Positions 56,831 through 64,000 of a DNA stretch of 64,000 nt are shown here, in pieces. The stretch's first letter is position 1. Each line of letters opens with the position of its first letter. The notes beneath the pieces are model-generated. The model saw only the letters and a program-made list of their open reading frames with translations. It had not been told where the DNA came from and ran no database searches. Source of the DNA: Heliocidaris tuberculata (taxonomy: Eukaryota; Echinodermata; Echinoidea; Camarodonta; Echinometridae); NCBI GenBank assembly GCA_025618425.1, contig CM046836.1:24125030-24189029 (forward strand), in the 5' to 3' direction. The translations under genes and the position numbers were made by a program.

Positions 56831-57765
56831 CTCTATATACTTCACCCACTTTCATGGGACAACGAGTGTGACATTGACTTCATCACATTGTCTGGTTCGA
56901 AGGCGAGCAGAGCGAGGGTCACACTATCAAGAAAAGAAAAGCAAATATTTGGAGATAACTTTCTAAATAAGATCAGGGGGAAATTAAGGTTGAAAAACGC
57001 GTGTTTTGTACATTCTTTTCTTTTCTCATCATTTTTCATCCCTTATTTTTCTTTCGTCGGAAACTGAGAATGGAAGTAGATAACCACATGCGACTACAAC
57101 GCATGCAGTTTTGATTGCAACATATCCTCATTCTCATTTCACCTCATTGAAAAATCAAAGTAATATAGATTTAGATCTTTAAACTTATTTGAAGGGTAAA
57201 TTTTGAGAATATAACTTTGCCACAAAATGTCCTTGATATGCATGTAAACAGTGGCTAAATACTAAAAATTATATACATCCAAACGAGTTCAAACATGCAT
57301 AAGGCTATTGGTAACAGCGGCATGGTGTATTGATCGCAGAGTTCATGGAATATCAGATCAAGATCTGCACGTTTGTGCAAATTGAGCACGGATTATGTTT
57401 CCAAGAATCTGACAAATAACAAACGGAATGTTTCATGCCAAAATAAACTCTGGATTCATATCGCTTGAGCAATCGATATCATTATCTCATCTTGCGGTAT
57501 ATCCCCCTTTTTTCATAAGCCCTCGATGTAACGCGGGAAAATAAGATTCTGTAGCGATTTGCTGCGTCATGCATTTCCGAGATTTTTCATTTATCATGTC
57601 TGGTCGCAGGAGGCAAGCTTTTGTGGGCAAGGTTCGTAGTTACAGATGTGTAATAACTATTTCAAATAATTAATAAAGATACAAACCTTAGCAAAACAGG
57701 TAGCTATTTTAAATTGTAACTATAAACAAATCTTTACCAACATGACCCAGAAAATGAAGGCATTT
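56831..57765. other. Non-coding sequence
   Basis: On the minus strand a strong acceptor (CTTTTCTTTTCTTGATAG at about 56926-56943) opens VTLALLAFEPDNVMKSMSHS and stops soon after, near 56842. Not otherwise supported. Confidence 0.35.
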
Positions 57766-57945
57766 GAAGAAGAAGAAGAAGAAGAAGAAGAAGAAGAAGA
57801 AGAAGAAGAAGAAGAAGAAGAAGAAGAAGAAGAAGAAGAAGAAGAAGAAGAAGAAGAAGAAGAAGAAGAAGAAGAAGAAGAAGAAGAAGAAGAAGAAGAA
57901 GAAGAAGAAGAAGAAGAAGAAGAAGAAGAAGAAGAAGAAGAAGAA
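57766..57945. repeat. Pure (GAA)60 triplet repeat
   Basis: 180 bp of uninterrupted GAA, followed by A-rich purines to 57969. All three frames on both strands give homopolymer peptides, which are artefacts. Confidence 0.97.
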
Positions 57946-57985
57946 AAAGAAAAAGAAGAAAAAAAAAACACTGATCAGCTTAAGT

Positions 57986-58560
57986 AAAAGGGAAACTCCA
58001 CCTTGATTACAAGTTAGTTTTAAAAGAAGCAGAAAAATGAAAGAAATAGATCAGTGAAGGTTTGAGCCAAATATAATATAAGAAAAATGAAAGTTATGAA
58101 TATTTGAAGTTGTAATCAATCAAACACAAAGTGGCCACTCCGTGACGTATCTTGCGAGCTCCTCTCCCATTTGCCCTGTACCTCAAAAATAATTTCCATT
58201 TTCCATATGGAAAATATTCAAACATACATAGATATAATCAGGGAGGTGGAAGAGAGAACTCCCTGATAAAAGCATTGCCCATATGTTTTACCCAAAACCT
58301 GAATGAAATAAATCTATTCCGTCATCAGAAACTCAGAAAATGAAAATTTATGACATTTTCCGTACTGAGCAAATGGGAGAGGAGCTTGCAAAGTACGTCA
58401 CGGAGTCCCCAATTTGTGTTTGATTGATGACAACTTCAAAAATTCATAACTTTCTTGTGTATTTTTTGCTCTCTTATAGGATTTTGCTCAAACTTTCATT
58501 GATATGTTTCTCCAATTTGTCTGCTTCTTTTAAAACTGTCTTGATATTAGGGTGGACTTT
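57986..58560. mobile_element. Foldback element, family B (full copy)
   Basis: Left end AAAGGGAAACTCCACCTTGA and right end ATATTAGGGTGGACTTT. The halves are inverted: GTGACGTATCTTGCGAGCTC near 58142 is mirrored near 58380 (GAGCTTGCAAAGTACGTCAC). Terminal TTAA is not preserved. Half copy at 41228-41437. Confidence 0.82.
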
Positions 58561-58597
58561 TGGAGAGAGGGCTAGGAGAAAACGAGAGATTGAGAGA

Positions 58598-58633
<36 letters not shown>

Positions 58634-58770
58634 CAGCTGGATGGAGAGTGAGATGGGGAGAGAAGGAAGAGCGAGCATGGAGAGAGAGAGACGGGAAGAG
58701 CTCTAAAGATGTACGGGTTAAGGAAAGAGAGAGAGAGAGAGAGAGGTGGGGGCATGGGAAGAAGGTAAAG
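58561..58770. repeat. (GA)n-rich purine region
   Basis: GA microsatellites at 58590-58610 and 58728-58744 within purine-rich sequence. Confidence 0.9.
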
Positions 58771-60729
58771 GAATGAAGAAGGTAGCAATATTACATGATG
58801 CAAGATATGCCCTGAGCATATAACCCCCTACACACATGCATGTATGATCACACAAAAGATAATACTCATCACTATCTCATGAGCGTAAGAGCACATTTAC
58901 GATCTCCAAGTAATTACTCGTGTGACCCAGTTGCTTTTCATTCGTTTGAATCGCCAAGGAACATGTAGACACGCACTTCATCATCACCTGATGTGGATGC
59001 CTAAGGGTTAATGTACTTCAAGATGTGGGGGTAGGACTAGAAAGGGGGAGATTTCTGTTAAAAGGGGACTGTAGAGGCCAGACAAAGTCATATTGTAATA
59101 TTACCCTGAGGAAAATGAAAGATCGGTGCACCTCTCTTTCATGTTACTGTCGTCTACAATGGAGTCTCTGCGCCTGCATCATGTTCATCCCATACTGTGA
59201 AGCCACATTAACGTAGAAAAAAATACGCCGCAAGATGTGCCATTTTAATAACTACCGTAATATATGGTAGTTATTATTGGACCATTTTCCCATAGAAATC
59301 TGCCGACAGAAGTTCCGGAAACAAATTTCAATGATAATTATTTTAAAAAATATTTTAAAAACCTTTAAAATTTCAATATGTAGTGGCCCATTTTTTCTTT
59401 ATTTTTTTTTTTCATCTGCCAACAGCAGTAATTCGGGATATGCGAAAGAAATTTTAATTGGAGTGGGGTGTCACATGTCCCAATTCCAATAGCGACGCCC
59501 GTACAACTGATTTATAAACACGTATCAATATGATATAATCTAGCTGAAGGAGCATATAATGAAAATACGAAGTCCCGTTGTTCAGTTATTGTTATTTTTG
59601 TTGTTGTTGTTGTTGTTGACGTTGTTGCTGTTGTTGTTGTTCTCAAATCATTTTCAATTCCTCGTCATGGAGAGTGAACCGTTTATGTTTACGTGTTCAC
59701 TGCATGCCTAACAATGTAAAATAACTTATAATTTCTGGTTACCTAGTTCTTAGCTTCTCTCGAAGTGCAGTAACTGTTTGAGTGCAAGAAACTTAATCGA
59801 GATAATCCTTCGTGAGAGATAGATACTATAGTAGGTGGAGACAGTTGCGTAGGCTTTGTTGTCATCTGGGCAGACATCTGTGTTGATGGATGGGTAAGTA
59901 AAGGTGTGATGCTAGTCTAAATAAACAGACTGGAACAGACTTTATTCTGTAATTCCGTCCTGAAAGATTATGCAGACTGCTGTTGCCATATACTGAGCAG
60001 GGGCGTCCGTAGACCATTTGGAATGTGTTGGGGTGGGATGTCGAACTACCTTAATTTGCCAACATTTCAAGGCCGGAAGCCCACAATTACACGCCATCCA
60101 TTTTAGCGATTTGCAGACGGGGCTCTACAAATTTCAAATGTTTTCCGACATAAAAGTTGGAATCGGGGAGGGCGCATGGCAGACAAGGACATTACCCTCC
60201 CAAGACGCTGCTAACATGGCTAATAACGATATATTTAATTTGAAAATCGCTTTGATCAACTATGCATCGAGAATAGCTCTTCTGTACATAATTAACTCGC
60301 CAGGATTATCATTGCTGCAACGTCGAAATGTTTTGTGTGTTTCTTAAATTTCACCAAAAGGCAAAGGGTTCATTCGAACAAAATCAGTGTAAGTGGTAAA
60401 GAACTAAAAATATAGTATGTTTAGTCTACGTGTAAAGTGTTTAGAAATGTATCTTACACTTGTACAGTATAGAACCAGAGACTACTAAAAGCGCCGCTGG
60501 GATTTCTAGGTGCAACCATAACTCACCATAAGTTTTAACGACCAATCAGCCAGAATCATACGGAGGAGTAAATCAAACTCAAACTGACAAGACTAGGTGA
60601 GACGAAAAAGAGTACCTTGGGACTCCAAGTTACGACCAATTTAATTCAGGTTGCGACAAGTAACGCCTGAATTAGCAAATGGAACGATTCATCATGATTC
60701 GGACACAGACGGCGAGACAACGGTGACGA
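58771..60729. other. Non-coding sequence
   Basis: (TTG)n at 59598-59641. CAGGGGCGTCCGTAGACC at 59998 resembles an isolated element end. A 109-codon frame from 60018 has no recognised domain. Confidence 0.4.
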
Positions 60730-61022
60730 TGGTGATAAATTGTGATCAAGGTCCTAAACCTCGGCGACCATGATTACGATGATCATGATGATGGTGGTTG
60801 TGATGCTAGAGGATTCGAAGTGGACGATGATGATGATGGTGGTGGTGGTGTTGATGTTGGTATTGCCGTTGTACAATAAAAAGTGATTAGGAAACAATTC
60901 GGTTTGATGATAATGAAGAAGAAGAAGAGGAAGATGATGATGACGACGATGCATGGTGATGATGATCATAGTGATTCACGAGGATAATTGTGTTTGTGTG
61001 TGTGTATAATGGTTATGTTGAC

Positions 61023-61069
<47 letters not shown>

Positions 61070-61360
61070 GGAAGAGGAGGAGGAGGAGTGGGATGAGGAG
61101 GAGGAGGAGGAGGAGGAGGGGGTGTTGTTCATTATACACAGACGGCGAAAGTGATCGTAGAAAATATCGTTATGGTGATAATGAGAATGGTGTGATGATA
61201 AATCAATTCATTCGATTTCAATGTATTGTCCAATGGAAATTTAGAAATTTGTTGTTGTTGTTGATGATGATGACGATGATGATGATGAGGGCAAAGAAGA
61301 AGATCAAAATTATAGTTATGAACACGGCATTGATGCTGAAGAAGATAACGAAGATTGTAA
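60730..61360. repeat. GAT/GAG-rich trinucleotide repeats
   Basis: Pure-looking (GAT)n at about 61022-61069 followed by (GAG)n-like sequence to 61121, with further imperfect GAT repeats on both sides. Met- and Arg-rich frames are artefacts. Confidence 0.9.
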
Positions 61361-61939
61361 GTATCAGATGTCTAGATAAAGAGCAACATTTTGGGTTTTC
61401 TCTTTACTACTCTAAAATTCTCTGATAAGCTAAAAAACAAAAAAGCCCATCCCCTCCAGGCCCCCCCCCCCCTCCGTTCCCTGGATACTCCATTGAATAA
61501 CCACGAACAAAATTGTACTAAAGTCATTTGCTTTACCCTCGAATTAAAACTGGAAAACTTTCATCAATCTCTGACATTGGACATTATAACCTGTAACCGG
61601 GCTGGCGTCATGTGTTTGCCTGCGGATAAGGTATCTTTGACTGTAGCGTTGCTTGGCAATAAAACTGGTATGGCATTTCCATCTTATCTTTCGTTTGCTT
61701 CGTTCAAGAGGCAAGTGTGCTGGTAAAACATTCCCATCATCAGATCGTCGGTTTGTCGTGCTAGTCCAAAAAAAAAAAAAAAAAAACTGACGAACTGACA
61801 CGAAATCATTGGATGCAGAACCGAGATTATAAAGATAAAACGAAACACATGAAAATCCACCGGCTAGGTATATTTCCAAAACATAATAACTGTATTTAAG
61901 AATGTTAAGATGAAATGTATGAAGAGTTTATTTACTCAC
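61361..61939. other. Non-coding sequence
   Basis: C-run near 61462 and A-run at 61767-61786. The 111-codon frames on each strand are unrecognised. Confidence 0.4.
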
Positions 61940-62021
61940 AAGTTCACTGCCATCTGCAATAACCTTCGACGTGAAAATCACTCTTCTCACAAGAATATTG
62001 GCAGTACCCTGGATTGTAGAT
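61940..62021 (-). CDS. Candidate 82-bp internal exon (minus strand)
   Basis: On the minus strand a pyrimidine-rich acceptor (TTTTTTTTTCTTCAG) precedes 62021 and donor CTT|GTGAGTAAA follows 61940. One frame is open throughout and begins STIQGTANILVRRVIFTSKV; another frame stops inside. The mixed composition looks like protein. The family is not recognised and there is no second exon in clear register nearby. Confidence 0.35.
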
Positions 62022-62809
62022 CTGAAGAAAAAAAAATCAAAAATAAAGTTTAAAGTGAGGTATAAAACGCAGTACAGATGTTGTATAAGCATTCAAGGCA
62101 CCTGAAAGCTTTTCGAACATTTCAGAGTCATATTTAGGGTGTCACTGAATCCGCGGATGTTACACAAGCATTGTGAAGTACCCCTTTTCAAGTGAGCGGA
62201 TGGGAATACTTGATACAAGTTTATTCTGGCAAAACGTCAGAATAAGGTTTGAATTTCACTTTGAAAGCAGCAGAACAAAGAAAATTTAAAGATATATTCC
62301 AATCTGATCGGGACCTATATGTAGGTGAAAAGCTTTTCGAGTACTGCGGAATGATTGTTGTAATCATTGGCATATTGTGAGCCATTATCGGTAGTCATGA
62401 GCACAGATAAGAACGAAGAAAAAAATCAACATAATACGGACATTATTTTGACACTGATCAAATATATCTCGAGAAAATCTGTAATTTCTGTTACTACAGA
62501 AAATAATTCAGTTTGTGAGTGTGACTGTACGTAGTCTATATTTGCTAACTTCATAGCTAGTCACATACCTGCATATAAGGGTTATTACTCTGGTTTACGT
62601 TTTTATCAAATTTTGTTGAAATCTTGGGAACATTTCGTGTTCTTTTTCTTCAAATAATTCTACGTTCGGGATCTTTGTTCACTGTCATTCCGAAGAAAAT
62701 GTTAAATATACGTAGTCTCTTCTGAATTACCGCGTAATTAGCACAATTAAACATTAACCTTACAAGTTGTAATCTATTGTGTATTTGTGTATTTAAATGT
62801 ACATGTATT
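62022..62809. other. Non-coding sequence
   Basis: Nothing recognisable. Confidence 0.45.
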
Positions 62810-63226
62810 TTAACCCTTTCAGGACAGGAATTATTTAAGAGCTAAATTGATCACATTTTGTTCTTCAAATTGGCAACAATGTTATTTTTCTTTTAATGCT
62901 ACAAGATTCTAATAAGGTGTAATGTCTTTGAAAACAATATACATGGTTAAAAAAGATTGTCGGTAAGTTGAAAAAGTTGCCAATTTTGATAAAAAACAAT
63001 GATTTTGAACCTCTCAATGTATTGCCAATTTAAGGATTTTAAAACTTATTCTCCTTTTTAAAATTCCTGGGATCAAACGCAATATGGTCATGTAACAAAA
63101 ATGGATATAGTGTGTGCAGAATTTTTTGCTCTTTCTACTCATGCTTCTGGTATATTTTTTAGAGCTCTGAATCAAAAGTTATTGAGCCAAACCACAAAAT
63201 GTGGTCAATTGTCTCGAAAGGGTTAA
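62810..63226. mobile_element. TTAA element, family E (copy 2)
   Basis: TTAACCCTTTCAGGACAGG to TCTCGAAAGGGTTAA. Aligns with 4939-5385 nearly throughout and is about 30 bp shorter. No coding capacity. Confidence 0.9.
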
Positions 63227-63258
63227 CGCAGCACTGAGTTTAAGAAAACACCCTGGCT

Positions 63259-63656
63259 TCTAAAGAGAAGGTTGAGTTCTGGAAAAAGTAAAAAAAATAA
63301 TTTTAGAGCTTTCTCTTCCTTTAATGCCAGATTGGAAGAACATCATAGTAGAACTGTCCCCTGAAAAAAGGATTGCTCTTCGAATGCCCTCATATCAAAA
63401 TGTGACGAGAAATAGCTGACGTTTTCGGACCGAACATTCATGCCATAATGTGTGTAGTCCCATATACTAATATCTGTGTGAAAGTGCATGTGTTTTTCAG
63501 CGAGATTGGGTCATTTTCTTCTAATTTTGATGATTGAAAACCTCAGAAAATACACGAATTCTTATGGAGACATGATCATTCTTTCCAAATTGATTTGAAA
63601 CAGTTTTTTTTTTTTCACAATCTAATCGCATGACCAGAAATCAAATTTATTTTTAA
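63259..63656. mobile_element. Dispersed element, family G (copy 3)
   Basis: GAAGGTTGAGTTCTGG left end and TGACCAGAAATCAAATTTAT right end. Interior as in copies 1 and 2. A T-run near the right end is specific to this copy. Confidence 0.78.
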
Positions 63657-64000
63657 GTGGTTCGAAAATGAATATCTGTGGATTTATATCATTTTAATCT
63701 CTTGTTATTTTGTGATTTTTGTTTCATTTATTCAATAAAACATATAAATATAAAAAAAAGTGATCGCATGTGGGCCTATAATTGCTTTCGTGCATAATGT
63801 ATGGTTTAGCTTTCGAGTGAGGAATACTGCAGCTTCTCTTTGCCATGGTATGGATGCCGTGCCTGTAAGATTTTTGATTGTTTTGTGTTTGTTTTTGTTT
63901 TTGTTTCGTTTTTTTAAAAGTACATTACGGATCCATGGCAAATTTCATGATAATTTGTCAATTATCATTTTGGAAACGTGGATATGGGACCTTTACGTAA
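63657..64000. other. AT-rich non-coding sequence
   Basis: A 69-codon minus-strand frame has no recognisable content. Confidence 0.45.

Noticed and set aside
57720..58006. Poly-Glu, poly-Lys and poly-Ser frames
   Set aside because: All are phases of the (GAA)60 microsatellite.
60018..60347. 109-codon plus-strand frame
   Set aside because: Begins just inside a transposon-like end (CAGGGGCGTCCGTAG) and has no recognisable domain.
1..64000. CRISPR array, bacterial operon or prophage
   Set aside because: The tandem repeats have no spacer structure and the window has introns, SINE/LINE remnants and no dense coding, so it is eukaryotic.

Overview
This window is animal nuclear DNA: AT-rich, intron-bearing, full of microsatellites, long C/G homopolymer runs and short non-autonomous transposons, with almost no open reading frames of credible length. 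The mix of foldback elements ending in TTAA, elements beginning CAGTGGCGGAT, a tRNA-derived SINE and LINE tails with short tandem ends suggests a marine invertebrate deuterostome, most likely a sea urchin or another echinoderm. That assignment is an inference. There is one 500-base assembly gap (25039-25538).

Only one protein-coding gene is well supported. It lies on the plus strand from 12105 to 15019, has three coding exons with GT/AG junctions in matching phase, and encodes a 313-residue multipass membrane protein with an N-proximal TPAGWAFTIW signature. Its exons are much richer in GC than the surroundings. Intron 1 carries an 8-bp-TSD element and intron 2 a foldback element. The second half of its last exon and its 3' UTR (516 bp) are repeated once in tandem directly downstream, nearly without change; this is either a very recent duplication or an assembly duplication.

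Most of the rest is repeats. (1) 0-10 kb: a TTAA foldback element, a 92-bp tandem repeat, a ~650-bp segmental duplication whose two copies carry different insertions, and a minisatellite arranged as a large inverted repeat. (2) 10-18 kb: nested elements, the gene, a long ATG/GTG-type repeat and a SINE. (3) 18-30 kb: small tandem repeats, an 8-bp-TSD element, TTAA foldbacks (two of them sharing one TTAA), the gap, and a CpG-dense stretch. (4) 30-49 kb: foldbacks, degenerate tandem repeats, an 80-bp TTAA element family, and three short minus-strand stretches that look like exons. (5) 49-64 kb: a degenerate ~180-bp satellite, a ~310-bp tandem duplication, a pure (GAA)60 tract, an antisense LINE 3' end, another minus-strand exon candidate, and further element copies.

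The strongest discoveries are internal empty-site/filled-site comparisons. One shows that a ~447-bp element duplicated TTAA on insertion, and a second shows the same for a ~305-bp element nested inside a hAT-like element. Three hAT-like copies have perfect 8-bp target duplications. The minus-strand exon candidates at 35.3, 38.8, 43.1 and 62.0 kb have good splice sites but no recognisable product; they may belong to one or more genes with large introns.
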